From Lampropedia cohaerens (GTDB lineage: Bacteria > Pseudomonadota > Gammaproteobacteria > Burkholderiales > Burkholderiaceae_C): 64,000 nucleotides of DNA. Location: positions 62,001 to 126,000 of the forward strand of contig NZ_LBNQ01000012.1 of NCBI RefSeq assembly GCF_001005215.1, given 5' to 3'. The translations under genes were made by a program, and so were the position numbers. Below, piece by piece: positions 27,043 to 35,351 of this stretch. The notes beneath the pieces were generated by a model. That model was not told the DNA's origin. It did not search any database and saw only the letters and a list, made by a program, of their open reading frames with translations. Every line of letters begins with the position of its first letter. The first letter of the stretch is position 1.

Positions 27043-28557
27043 TCACTTGCTGGTCGGCATCGCGAATTCTGCACCCTTGGCGGTTGCCTGTGGCCAGCGC
27101 TGCATGATGCTCTTTTGTCGCGTATAGAAGCGCACGCCCTCCTCGCCGTAGGCATGCATGTCGCCAAACAGGCTTTTCTTCCAGCCGCCAAAGCCGTGCC
27201 AGGCCATCGGCACCGGAATCGGCACGTTGATGCCAACCATGCCGACTTCAATGCGGCGTCCGAACTCGCGTGCGATATGGCCATCGCGCGTGTAGCAGGA
27301 CACGCCATTGCCGAACGCGTGGGCGTTGATGATGTCCACGGCCTCGCCAAAATCCTTCACGCGCACGCAGGCCAGCACCGGGCCGAAAATCTCTTCCTTG
27401 TAGATGCGCATGTCGGTGGTGACATGGTCAAACAGCGTGCCACCGAGCCAGAAGCCACCGCTGCAGCCCTCGCCGGCGCGGCTGCCGTCGAAGTTGCGGC
27501 CATCCACCAACAGCTGGGCGCCTTCCTGGACGCCCTGCTCGATGTAACCAGTGATGCGCTCAAGCGCTGCACGGGTGACGATCGGGCCCATCTCCGCTTC
27601 CAGATTGTCGCCCTTGAGCACCTTCAACGCCTTGGTACGCGCGATCAACTTGGGCAGCACTTTCTCTGCTGTACCCTCGCCCACGAACACGGCCACGCTG
27701 ACAGCCATGCAGCGCTCGCCCGCTGAGCCGTAGGCAGCGCCGATCAAGGCGTCGACGACCTGGTCCATGTCCGCATCGGGCATCACCACCAGATGGTTTT
27801 TGGCGCCGCCGAGCGCCTGCACGCGCTTGCCGTGGTGCGCGCCGGTCTCGTAGACGTAATTGGCAATCGGTGTCGATCCCACGAAGGACAGCGCCTTGAC
27901 ATCCGGATGCTCCAGCAAAGCATCGACCGCCACTTTGTCACCCTGCACCACGTTGAACACGCCATCGGGCAGCCCCGCCCGCTGGAGTAATTCGGCAAGA
28001 AACAGACTGGGGCTGGGATCGGTCGGACTGGGCTTGAGCACAAAGGTATTGCCGCAGGCCAGCGCCACCGGAAACATCCACATCGGCACCATCACTGGAA
28101 AGTTGAACGGCGTGATACCGGCAACCACCCCCAGCGGCTGCCGCAGCGTCCAGTTGTCAATGTTGGTGGAAACCTGTTCGGTATAGCCACTCTTGAGCAG
28201 CTGGGGAATGCCGCAGGCGAACTCGACGATCTCGATGCCGCGCGTGACCTCACCCTGCGCATCGGTAAAGACCTTGCCGTGTTCGGCCGTGATCATGCGC
28301 GCCAGATCATCGCGGTGCGCATTGAGCAGCTCCAGGAACTTGAACAGAATGCGTGCACGTCGCAGCGCCGGCAGTGCGGCCCAAGCCGGAAAGGCAGCCC
28401 TGGCAGCGGCGACCGCAGCATCCACGTCCGCCACACTGGCAAACTGGACCTCTGCCGTCACGGCACCGGTCGCGGGATTGGTGACCACCTGGCTTTTGCC
28501 ACTGCTGGCAGCCTGGCGCTGACCAGCGATCCAGTGGGCGATGGTTGTCGGATTCAT
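27043..28557 (-). CDS. mmsA: (Methyl)malonate-semialdehyde dehydrogenase, CoA-acylating
   Basis: Converts malonate semialdehyde or methylmalonate semialdehyde plus CoA and NAD to acetyl-CoA or propionyl-CoA plus CO2. The 504-residue ALDH-fold protein has [28 protein letters not shown] and nucleophile Cys283 in [11 protein letters not shown]. The general-base Glu of ordinary ALDHs is missing (ALGGAKNH), as expected for MMSDH. The ATG at 28557 has AGGAG eight bases upstream. It lies 104 bp upstream of hpdH on the same strand and would use the HpdH product. It is also the usual enzyme for beta-alanine and valine breakdown. Confidence 0.93.
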   Translation of the reverse strand: MNPTTIAHWIAGQRQAASSGKSQVVTNPATGAVTAEVQFASVADVDAAVAAARAAFPAWAALPALRRARILFKFLELLNAHRDDLARMITAEHGKVFTDAQGEVTRGIEIVEFACGIPQLLKSGYTEQVSTNIDNWTLRQPLGVVAGITPFNFPVMVPMWMFPVALACGNTFVLKPSPTDPSPSLFLAELLQRAGLPDGVFNVVQGDKVAVDALLEHPDVKALSFVGSTPIANYVYETGAHHGKRVQALGGAKNHLVVMPDADMDQVVDALIGAAYGSAGERCMAVSVAVFVGEGTAEKVLPKLIARTKALKVLKGDNLEAEMGPIVTRAALERITGYIEQGVQEGAQLLVDGRNFDGSRAGEGCSGGFWLGGTLFDHVTTDMRIYKEEIFGPVLACVRVKDFGEAVDIINAHAFGNGVSCYTRDGHIAREFGRRIEVGMVGINVPIPVPMAWHGFGGWKKSLFGDMHAYGEEGVRFYTRQKSIMQRWPQATAKGAEFAMPTSK

Positions 28558-28729
28558 CAAATGCACTCCTGCTCGGTTGAAGACGTGCGGCAAGCCCCTG
28601 GAACCCGTTCGTCGTTCGCAGCGTACGAAGGTGGCGTACGGAAGGATCGCGGACAGGTTCGCAGGGCATACAGCGCTGGGGCCAGTCTAGGAACATGCGC
28701 AAGGTTTGAAAAGCCAAAAACTTCGACTA

Positions 28730-28753
28730 CATTGTTTGTCATGCCAAACAATG
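28730..28753. promoter_or_regulatory. Perfect 9-bp inverted repeat spanning the hpdR start codon
   Basis: CATTGTTTG at 28730-28738 and CAAACAATG at 28745-28753 with a 6-bp spacer; the spacer contains the hpdR ATG (28741-28743). LysR regulators bind dyads in divergent promoters, and an operator at the start codon would allow autorepression of hpdR. The dyad lies about 175 bp from the mmsA start, so a second site nearer mmsA would be needed for activation. Confidence 0.5.
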
Positions 28754-29754
28754 AATCCAGGCCAGACACAGCCAATGCCCTTTCCGGCGACGCCCGAACC
28801 CAGCACCTTTTCAATGACCTGCACCTGCTGACCATCATTGGCCGCACGCGCAGCTATACAGAGGCGGCGCGCCAGCTCGGCCTGTCCAAGGCCACTGTCA
28901 GTCAGCACATCAGTGCGCTGGAGCGCACCGCGGGCGTACCACTGGTGCAACGCTCGACCCGCGCAGTGGTGCTGACCGCCGCGGGCGAGCAGCTGGTGGC
29001 AGAGACAGGGCCGGCATTCGCCCGCATTGCGCACAGCTTTGCTGCAGTGCGTGATCTGGCCGAGACGCCGCGCGGCGTGGTGCGCATCACCACACCAGTG
29101 GCGCTGGGACGCCAACATCTGATGCCTGCCCTCGCCCAGTTTCTGCAGCGATTTCCCGGCATCCACGTCGAACTGGACCTCAATGACCGCCTGACCAATC
29201 TGGTGCAGGAAGGCTTCGATCTGGCCATCCGGCACAGCGCCGCACCGCCGGACAATCTGGTTGCCTGGGAGCTGTGTGGCAGCCGCAGCCTGCTGGTGGC
29301 CAGCCGCGCCTACCTGACGCGCTACGGCACGCCGCGCATGCCACAGGAACTGGCGCAGCACGCCTGCCTGCTGTACCTGCGCGGACGCAGCACCCCGCAA
29401 AGCTGGACGCTCACACGCACCGGCCGCGAGCCGGTCACCGTGCCCATCCAGGGTCCAGTCAAGGCCAACAACAGCGAGGTCCTGCGGCAGGCAGCCCAGG
29501 CGGGCCTGGGCATCGCGCTGTTGCCGGACTTCAGTGCCATCACCGGAACGCCGACGGTCAACGATCCGCAGGCGCTATTGCCCGTGTTGCCACGCTGGCA
29601 AGTGCAGGGCTATTTTGGCGAGAGGATCTATGCGCTGCGCCCCTGGGCTCCCAGCGTGCCGCGCGCCGTGCAGGCACTAATCAGCCACCTGCGAGAAGTC
29701 TTTCGCCATGGCTTCGCTGCGCAGCCGCCGCAGCCAGAGCAGCACGGCACATGA
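28741..29754 (+). CDS. hpdR: LysR-family regulator of the 3-hydroxypropionate cluster
   Basis: A 337-residue LysR protein. The HTH is at about residues 25-85 (TRSYTEAARQLGLSKATVSQHISALER), and the rest is a periplasmic-binding-like effector domain (HVELDLNDRLTNLVQEGFDLAIR, GLGIALLPDF). It is divergent from mmsA-hpdH with 183 bp between starts, the arrangement of HpdR systems that respond to 3-hydroxypropionate. The N-terminus is about 20 residues longer than usual, with no internal start available. No clear ribosome site precedes the ATG, which lies inside a palindrome. Effector identity is inferred from context. Confidence 0.82.
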   Translation: MPNNESRPDTANALSGDARTQHLFNDLHLLTIIGRTRSYTEAARQLGLSKATVSQHISALERTAGVPLVQRSTRAVVLTAAGEQLVAETGPAFARIAHSFAAVRDLAETPRGVVRITTPVALGRQHLMPALAQFLQRFPGIHVELDLNDRLTNLVQEGFDLAIRHSAAPPDNLVAWELCGSRSLLVASRAYLTRYGTPRMPQELAQHACLLYLRGRSTPQSWTLTRTGREPVTVPIQGPVKANNSEVLRQAAQAGLGIALLPDFSAITGTPTVNDPQALLPVLPRWQVQGYFGERIYALRPWAPSVPRAVQALISHLREVFRHGFAAQPPQPEQHGT

Positions 29755-29783
29755 GAAGATCGTGAACAGGTTCTTACGCCGCC
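29754..29783. repeat. Dispersed gene-end repeat, copy A
   Basis: AGAAGATCGTGAACAGGTTCTTA begins at 29754, read here as one unit in two parts: AGAAGATCGTGAACAGG and TTCTTA. It fills the gap between the convergent hpdR and cysA stop codons. Copies B (34635-34656, inverted) and C (43262-43290, inverted) share AAGA-YCG-AACAGG-TCT; copy D (21114-21131) is a shorter match. Confidence 0.5.
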
Positions 29784-30847
29784 ACCGCCTCGTCGTCAAG
29801 GAAGACGCGCGCGTTGACAGGCCGGATCCAGGCGCTGCCCCCTTGCTGCAACGTCAGGGCAAGGTAGTGCCGCTTGGACAGTTCCGCATGCACCACCTCG
29901 TCACTGGCCTCGGTGCGCAGCTCCAGCCGCACGCGCGGTCCGACCACCGCCACGCGTTCGATGCGTGCGGGCAGCGCCCCATCGGCAGGTACATTGAACA
30001 CCTCGATGTCGTGCGGACGGATGTAGGCGATGGCAGGGCTGTCCTTCTGGCCCGCATACTCCGGCGTGCGCAGGCGCAAGCTGCCGATGTCGGCATAGCC
30101 GTCACGGATGCGGGCACGGAACAGGTTGACGTTACCGAGAAAGTCGTACACGAAGGGATTGGCTGGCTGGTCGTACAGCGTCTGCGGATCGCCGTCCTGC
30201 TCAACGCGCCCCTTGTTCATTACGACCACGCGATCGGAGACTTCCAATGCCTCCTCCTGATCATGCGTAACAAACAGGCTGGTGACGTGGATCTCATCAT
30301 GCAGACGGCGCAGCCAGGCGCGCAACTCGGCGCGGACCTTGGCGTCCAGCGCGCCAAACGGTTCATCCAGCAGTAGCACGCGGGGCTCGACGGCCAGCGC
30401 CCGCGCCAGCGCGATGCGCTGACGCTGACCGCCGGAGAGCTGCGAAGGCATGCGATCGGCCGTCCAGTGCAGCTGCACCATCTCCAGCAGATGCATCACG
30501 CGCCGCCGAATTTCCTGCTTGCTGGGCCGTGTCGCGCGCGGCCGTACCGTCAGGCCATAAGCAACGTTGTCGAATACCGTCATGTGCTTGAACAGTGCGT
30601 AATGCTGAAACACGAAGCCGACGCCCCGACTGCTGACGTGCTGGTCAGTCACATCCTGCCCGTGAAAGCGGATGGTTCCGCTGTCGGGCTGCTCCAGCCC
30701 TGCGATGATGCGCAGCAGCGTGGTCTTGCCCGAGCCCGATGGCCCCAGCAGCGCTGTCAACTCCCCCTCGTTGAACTGCAGGCTGACATTGTCGACGGCG
30801 ACGAAATCGCCGAAACGCTTGTTGACGTGTTGTACTTCGATGCTCAT
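29774..30847 (-). CDS. cysA: Sulfate/thiosulfate ABC transporter, ATP-binding protein
   Basis: A 357-residue ATPase energising CysT/CysW. Walker A GPSGSGKT (35-42), LSGGQRQR (137-144), Walker B VLLLDEP (157-163), switch His in [15 protein letters not shown], and a C-terminal TOBE-like regulatory region (about 240-357). The [13 protein letters not shown] and [20 protein letters not shown] sequences are typical of CysA. It is the last gene of sbp-cysT-cysW-cysA, 54 bp after cysW. Confidence 0.96.
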   Translation of the reverse strand: MSIEVQHVNKRFGDFVAVDNVSLQFNEGELTALLGPSGSGKTTLLRIIAGLEQPDSGTIRFHGQDVTDQHVSSRGVGFVFQHYALFKHMTVFDNVAYGLTVRPRATRPSKQEIRRRVMHLLEMVQLHWTADRMPSQLSGGQRQRIALARALAVEPRVLLLDEPFGALDAKVRAELRAWLRRLHDEIHVTSLFVTHDQEEALEVSDRVVVMNKGRVEQDGDPQTLYDQPANPFVYDFLGNVNLFRARIRDGYADIGSLRLRTPEYAGQKDSPAIAYIRPHDIEVFNVPADGALPARIERVAVVGPRVRLELRTEASDEVVHAELSKRHYLALTLQQGGSAWIRPVNARVFLDDEAVAA

Positions 30848-30901
30848 GGCAGTACCTTGAGTGAATTTCGGATTCGGATAAGTCCGGCGATCTCGCCTGC
30901 C

Positions 30902-31846
30902 TCATTCATGAACGTGATGGCGCGCATCCATCCATTCGACCAGGCTCTTGAGCGCAATCGTCAGCAACGCCAGTCCGGTCAGCAGTGAGGAAACCGCAAA
31001 CGCCGCCGTGAACATGTACTCGTTGTAGAGCACCTCGATGTGCAGCGGCATGGTGTTGGTCTCGCCCCGCACCCGCCCGGAGACGACGGCCACCGCACCG
31101 AACTCGCCCAGTGCCCGGGCGTTGCAGAGGATCACGCCGTAGATCAGTCCCCACTTGATGTTGGGCAGCGTCACGCGCAGGAACGTGCGCCAGCCATTGG
31201 CTCCCAGTGTCAGTGACGCTTCCTCCTCCTCCTTGCCCTGCTGCTGCATCAGCGGAATCAGCTCGCGTGCAATGAACGGCATGGTTCCGAACAGAATGAC
31301 GATGACGATGGCAGGCACGGCAAAGATGATGCGGATGTCATGCTCGGACAGCCACGGCCCGAGCCAACCCTGCGAGCCGAACAGGATCACGAAGATCAGC
31401 CCGACCACGACTGGTGAGATCGCAAACGGCATGTCGATGATGGAGATCAGCACCGACTTGCCGCGGAACTCGAACTTGGCAATCGCCCAGGCCGCCGCAA
31501 CGCCGAAGATGGTGTTGACGGGCACTACGATCAGCACGACAAAAAGCGACAGACGAATGGCTGCCAGCGAATCAGGCTCCTTGATCGCCTCCCACCAGAC
31601 GCGCAGTCCCTGCTCGAACGCCCCGTAAATCACCACGACCAACGGCAGCACCAGCATCAGCGTGAGGAAAGTGAGCGCTATGCCGATCAGCGTCCAACGC
31701 AACCACGCCGGCTCCTCGTTGGCGCGGCGCCACACGCCGGACTTGGCGCGGCGGCGCGCCGCGGCTCCCGCCCGCAGACGCGTGTCATCTGCCAAGCTGG
31801 CGATCGCCAGCAGCTCTGGCTTTGCAGAGGATGTTGTTTCCGTCAT
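30902..31846 (-). CDS. cysW: Sulfate ABC transporter, permease CysW
   Basis: A 314-residue inner-membrane permease with about six spans and the EAA loop (EEEASLTLGANGWRTFLRVTLP). The start at 31846 was chosen for AAGGAG nine bases upstream, giving a slightly long, charged N-terminus (about 60 residues before the first span). It begins 13 bp after the cysT stop and pairs with CysT. Confidence 0.95.
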   Translation of the reverse strand: MTETTSSAKPELLAIASLADDTRLRAGAAARRRAKSGVWRRANEEPAWLRWTLIGIALTFLTLMLVLPLVVVIYGAFEQGLRVWWEAIKEPDSLAAIRLSLFVVLIVVPVNTIFGVAAAWAIAKFEFRGKSVLISIIDMPFAISPVVVGLIFVILFGSQGWLGPWLSEHDIRIIFAVPAIVIVILFGTMPFIARELIPLMQQQGKEEEEASLTLGANGWRTFLRVTLPNIKWGLIYGVILCNARALGEFGAVAVVSGRVRGETNTMPLHIEVLYNEYMFTAAFAVSSLLTGLALLTIALKSLVEWMDARHHVHE

Positions 31847-31859
31847 TGCACTGACTCCT

Positions 31860-32696
31860 TCACTGGCTGCGACGCGAAGTCCACCACTGCAGCCCATTGA
31901 TGGCCAGCAACAGCAAAAATGCCGCCAGCAGCAGCACCGTGCCGATTGCGGCTGCGCCCTGGTAGTCGTATTGCTCGGTCTTCTGCACGATCAGCAAGGG
32001 CGCGATCTCGGTGCGATAGGGCAAGTTGCCGGAGATGAAGACCACCGAGCCATATTCGCCCAGCGCGCGCGCAAAGGCCAGCGCATAGCCGGTCAGCAAC
32101 GCTGGCAGCAGTGCGGGCAGCACGACTCGCCGCAGTGTCGTCAGGCGCGAGGCACCCAGGCTGGCAGACGCTTCCTCCCGCTCGGCGTCCAGATCCTCCA
32201 GTACGGGCTGGACCGTACGCACCACGAATGGCAGGCCGATGTAGGTGAGCGCAACGATCACACCCAACTGGGTGTAGGCGATGCGAATGCCATGGACCTC
32301 CAGATACTGGCCGACCCAACCGGTGGACGCATACAGCGTCACCAGCGCAATGCCGGCCACGGCCGTGGGCAACGCAAATGGCAGATCAACCAGTGCGTCG
32401 ATGAACTTGCGGCCCGGAAAGTGATAGCGCACCAGCACCCACGCCACGAGTCCGCCGAACACCAGATTGATGGTGGCGCCGATCAGTGACGCACCAATCG
32501 ACAGCTTGTAGGACGCCACCACCTGCGGATGGCTGATGGCGCTCCAAAAGTCCTCCCAGCTCATCGTGGACGTGTAGAGCAGCAGTCCACCGACGGGGAT
32601 CATGAAAATGAAAGTCAGATAGAGCAGCGTGAATCCCATCGTCAACCCAAATCCAGGGATGACGGGTCGCTTGGCGCGAACAGCAGCGGATGGCAT
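31860..32696 (-). CDS. cysT: Sulfate ABC transporter, permease CysT (CysU)
   Basis: A 278-residue permease. Conserved family text: PGFGLTMGFTLLYLTFIFMIP, DLPFALPTAVAGIALVTLY and an EAA loop (EEASASLGASRLTTLRRVVLPAL). It forms the sulfate channel with CysW. It is separated from sbp by about 100 bp containing a strong hairpin. Confidence 0.95.
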   Translation of the reverse strand: MPSAAVRAKRPVIPGFGLTMGFTLLYLTFIFMIPVGGLLLYTSTMSWEDFWSAISHPQVVASYKLSIGASLIGATINLVFGGLVAWVLVRYHFPGRKFIDALVDLPFALPTAVAGIALVTLYASTGWVGQYLEVHGIRIAYTQLGVIVALTYIGLPFVVRTVQPVLEDLDAEREEASASLGASRLTTLRRVVLPALLPALLTGYALAFARALGEYGSVVFISGNLPYRTEIAPLLIVQKTEQYDYQGAAAIGTVLLLAAFLLLLAINGLQWWTSRRSQ

Positions 32697-32752
32697 GGCT
32701 TGAGAATGGTTCTGTGGGAACTCGTGCGATCAGGGAGCGGCCGCCCGAAAGG

Positions 32753-32779
32753 GGCAATGCCCGCTAGGCGGGCATTGCC
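32753..32779 (-). terminator. Hairpin between sbp and cysT (partial terminator or mRNA stabiliser)
   Basis: A perfect 12-bp inverted repeat, GGCAATGCCCGC and GCGGGCATTGCC, with a 3-base loop, in the sbp-cysT gap. On the minus strand it is followed by CCTTTC, not a full T-run. Such hairpins between a binding-protein gene and permease genes often lower downstream expression or protect the upstream mRNA end. Confidence 0.65.
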
Positions 32780-32797
32780 TCGCTCACTCCTGGCGCA

Positions 32798-33817
32798 TCA
32801 GCGCTTGGCCAGCGCCTCAAGGATGGAATCGAACCTGCCGCCGTCATTGAAGTGCTCGGCCTGGGCCTTGCCCCAGCCACCGAACACTTCATCGATCGTG
32901 AACAGCTCAAGCTGGGGGAACTGCTCGGCAAACTCTTTGGCCACTTCAGGATCGGTCGGCCGGTAATAGTGCTTGCCGGCGATGCGCTGGCCCTCCTTGC
33001 TATAGAGGTACTCCAGATACGCCTCGGCGACTGCGCGGGTGCCGCGCTGATCCACCACCTTGTCCACCACCGTCACGGGTGGTTCGGCCAGGATGCTCAC
33101 CGACGGCACGACGATCTCATACTGCCCCTTGCCCAGCTGCTCGACCGAAAGAATCGCCTCGTTCTCCCATGCAATGAACACGTCGCCAAGGCGACGCTGC
33201 ACAAAGGTGTTGGTCGCGCCCCGCGCACCGGAGTCCAACACCGGTACATTCTGGAACAGGCGTTCGACGAAGGCATAGGCCTTGTCCTGGTCGCCGTCAT
33301 TCTTCTTGAGCGCGTAGCCCCAGGCGGCAAGATAGTTCCAGCGTGCGCCACCGGACGTCTTCGGGTTGGGGGTGATGACCTCGACATCGTCGCGCACCAG
33401 ATCGTCCCAGTCCTGAATGTTCTTGGGATTGCCCTTGCGCACCAGCAGCACGATGGTCGAGGTGTAGGGTGAGCTGTTGGACGGCAGGCGCGACTGCCAG
33501 TTCTCGGGAATGAGCTGCGCGCGCTGGCGCAGCGCATCCACATCGTAGGCCAGTGCCAGCGTGACCACGTCGGCGGGTTGTCCATCGATCACGTTACGTG
33601 CCTGCGAACCGGATCCGCCATGCGACTGACGTACCACGACATCCTGGCCACTCTCCTGCTTCCAGTGCTTGGCAAAAGCGGCGTTGTACTCGCGGTAGAA
33701 CTCCCGAGTGGGATCGTAGGAGACGTTCAGGATCTCGACGGTCTGTGCCAGCGCGGCGCCGGCCATCGTGAGGGCGGCCATTGCGCCGATCAACGTGTTG
33801 CGAACGAAATGCTTCAT
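32798..33817 (-). CDS. sbp: Periplasmic sulfate-binding protein
   Basis: A 339-residue substrate-binding protein. The signal peptide is at residues 1-24, cleaved after AGAALA. Family text: LNVSYDPTREFYREYNAAF, SHGGSGSQARNVIDGQPADVVTLALAYDVD, ITPNPKTSGGARWNYLAAW and IFIAWENEA-like FIAWENEAIL. It binds sulfate without metal and feeds CysTWA. ATG at 33817, first gene of the operon. Confidence 0.95.
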   Translation of the reverse strand: MKHFVRNTLIGAMAALTMAGAALAQTVEILNVSYDPTREFYREYNAAFAKHWKQESGQDVVVRQSHGGSGSQARNVIDGQPADVVTLALAYDVDALRQRAQLIPENWQSRLPSNSSPYTSTIVLLVRKGNPKNIQDWDDLVRDDVEVITPNPKTSGGARWNYLAAWGYALKKNDGDQDKAYAFVERLFQNVPVLDSGARGATNTFVQRRLGDVFIAWENEAILSVEQLGKGQYEIVVPSVSILAEPPVTVVDKVVDQRGTRAVAEAYLEYLYSKEGQRIAGKHYYRPTDPEVAKEFAEQFPQLELFTIDEVFGGWGKAQAEHFNDGGRFDSILEALAKR

Positions 33818-34271
33818 GGGGTTTCTCTGAAGATGGAATGCGGGTGTCAGCCTCCGGATGCGGGCGTGCATGCCGCACCGTGGCGCATGATTAGGGGGCC
33901 TGGAACAGCTGGACCGAGCGTCAACACCTTTGCATGTCATCCCTTTTGTGCGTTTGTCTGCCGGCCCGCCGACACCAGCGCCCGGGTGAAAAAATGGCAA
34001 CCGCTCATCCGGTCGAACCAATGAGACGCAATGGTAGAGACAGTTTTATATTCAAATAAATACTATTTTTGAATTTACTAATTTCATTAAGACATATTGA
34101 ACCTGCTGCCGAGGCAGGATCGCCCCGCTCCGAGAGCGGCGCGATGCACCGGTGCACTGCGCCGCTCCGCACCCGGTAGGTGCACTGCGCCAGTCAGGAA
34201 AGGCTGTCCGCGCCGCCGCATCTGCTGGCGCTGTGCTAGGCTGGCGGGCTGTTTGTTTCGTCGTCTACAGG
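33818..34271. other. Divergent region between sbp and cytochrome c gene
   Basis: 454 bp without a supported gene. The centre (about 34035-34100) is an AT-rich island. The part nearest the cytochrome gene is GC-rich and contains GGTGCACTGCGCC twice (34151-34163 and 34179-34191) and a CCGCTC/GAGCGG mini-hairpin near 34129. Confidence 0.45.
34050..34074. promoter_or_regulatory. AT-rich island with ATTCAAA/TTTGAAT dyad upstream of sbp
   Basis: ATTCAAA at 34050-34056 and TTTGAAT at 34068-34074, within a roughly 65-bp AT-rich block about 230 bp upstream of sbp. Like the island upstream of ssuA, it is a candidate CysB-type activator site for a sulfur-starvation promoter. Confidence 0.4.
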
Positions 34272-34637
34272 ATGTTCGTGTTTCGTCTTTACCGCCAACC
34301 GGCATTCCATTGCCTTACTGCCGTGCTGCAGGCCAGCGTACTGCTTGGTCTGCTGGCGGCAGGTGCACCGTTACATGCCGATGAGCAGCTTGCCCGTGCC
34401 AATGCCTGCGTTGCCTGCCATCAGGTTGATCGCAAAGTCGTCGGGCCCGCCTTCCGCGAGGTGGCCAGGCGCCGCGCGGGGGAGGCCGATGCCGAGGATG
34501 TGCTGGTCGACCACATTCGCCATGGCAGCAAGGGCGTCTACGGCCCTGTGCCGATGCCGCCCAATACCCGCGTCAGCGAAGCCGATGCGCGGGCGTTGGC
34601 CCGGTGGATTCTCGGACTGCAGCCGCCGTCGCAGTAA
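34272..34637 (+). CDS. Periplasmic class I cytochrome c (c551/c552-like)
   Basis: A 121-residue monoheme cytochrome. The signal peptide is about residues 1-36; the heme site is CVACH (Cys46, Cys49, His50), with Met95 in VPMPPN as the likely sixth ligand. GPAFREVARRR after the heme motif and a C-terminal LARWILGLQ helix match the c551/c552 family of small electron carriers. The ATG at 34272 was chosen so that the leader looks like a signal peptide; no strong ribosome site is seen and the frame is open to 34152. The partner oxidase or reductase is not in the window. Confidence 0.88.
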   Translation: MFVFRLYRQPAFHCLTAVLQASVLLGLLAAGAPLHADEQLARANACVACHQVDRKVVGPAFREVARRRAGEADAEDVLVDHIRHGSKGVYGPVPMPPNTRVSEADARALARWILGLQPPSQ

Positions 34638-34656
34638 GAACCTGTTTACGGTCTTT
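34635..34656. repeat. Dispersed gene-end repeat, copy B (inverted)
   Basis: TAAGAACCTGTTTACGGTCTTTT overlaps the cytochrome c stop codon (TAA at 34635-34637). Its reverse complement matches copy A at most positions (AAAAGACCGTAAACAGG then TTCTTA). Confidence 0.5.
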
Positions 34657-34891
34657 TCACGCACCGCGTCGCCTCACCAGGCGATGCAATGCAAGGCGCA
34701 AACCACAGTCGGACTGGAGGCCCGGCGAGGATTGGCAACGCCGCGGCGTGCCTCTGGCGAGGCAACCCGACGGGCAGCCAGGCAAAGTACCACCGGCCAA
34801 AAGGCCCGGCAGATGCGGGCATCAACCGGGCCTTTCAGCGGGAGTTAGACGCTGGCCGCGCCGCCTTCACTGGCCGGCGGCGCTGGGGCAA

Positions 34892-35115
34892 TCAGTCATC
34901 GAAGCGGTAGTCGGGATTCTGACGCTGCCATTCTTCCAGCTGCTTTTCGGCTTCCTCCCCCGGGCCAGCCCTTCCTTTTTCTGCAGCGCGCCAAGGAATT
35001 GCTCCTTCTTGCCGGCAATCACATCGAGGTCGTCGTCGGTGAGCTTGCCCCACTTCTCCTGAATCTTGCCCTTGAACTGACGCCAAGTGCCTTCGATTTG
35101 GTCCTTGTTGGTCAT
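34892..35115 (-). pseudogene. csbD: CsbD-family stress protein with a frameshift
   Basis: The frame from ATG 35115 gives MTNKDQIEGTWRQFKGKIQ, EKWGKLTDDDLDVIAGKKEQ and FLGALQKKEGLAR, a clear CsbD protein. At a run of five C (plus strand 34957-34961) the frame is lost and would read a non-homologous tail to 34867. The family C-terminus, EEAEKQLEEWQRQNPDYRFDD, is present in another frame and stops at 34892. One base missing from the G-tract explains this. Either the gene is broken or phase-variable, or the sequence has a homopolymer error. CsbD proteins are small, hydrophilic and general-stress induced, of unknown mechanism. Confidence 0.88.
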
Positions 35116-35206
35116 GCTTGTTGCTCCTTGCGCGAGTGATAGAGGGTTATTGGCCGCAACGGCTCAAGAGCACAGACACTGCGCCCAAGCCGTCCCGATC
35201 AATAGT

Positions 35207-35297
35207 CCCGACTCTAGGCAAGACAGAGGAGCGACGCCTACGTTGCCCGAAAAATTGATAACAGCTACCCCGACTCTAGGCAAGACAGAGGAGCGAC
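35207..35297. repeat. Duplicated block upstream of csbD (29-bp exact direct repeat)
   Basis: CCCGACTCTAGGCAAGACAG followed by AGGAGCGAC occurs at 35207-35235 and again at 35269-35297, 62 bp apart. Similarity extends past each copy (CGTTG then CCCGA), so the original unit is nearer 45-50 bp. It lies between the csbD start and the serB stop, in the likely csbD promoter region. Confidence 0.85.
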
Positions 35298-35351
35298 CGT
35301 TGTAGCCCGAGGTGGGCAGCCCCTGTCGGACACCACCCATCGCGCAAGAAA

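Noticed and set aside
34151-34191. Double GGTGCACTGCGCC near the cytochrome c gene as an operator pair
   Set aside because: Only a 13-bp GC-rich direct repeat with no promoter context; too weak to call.
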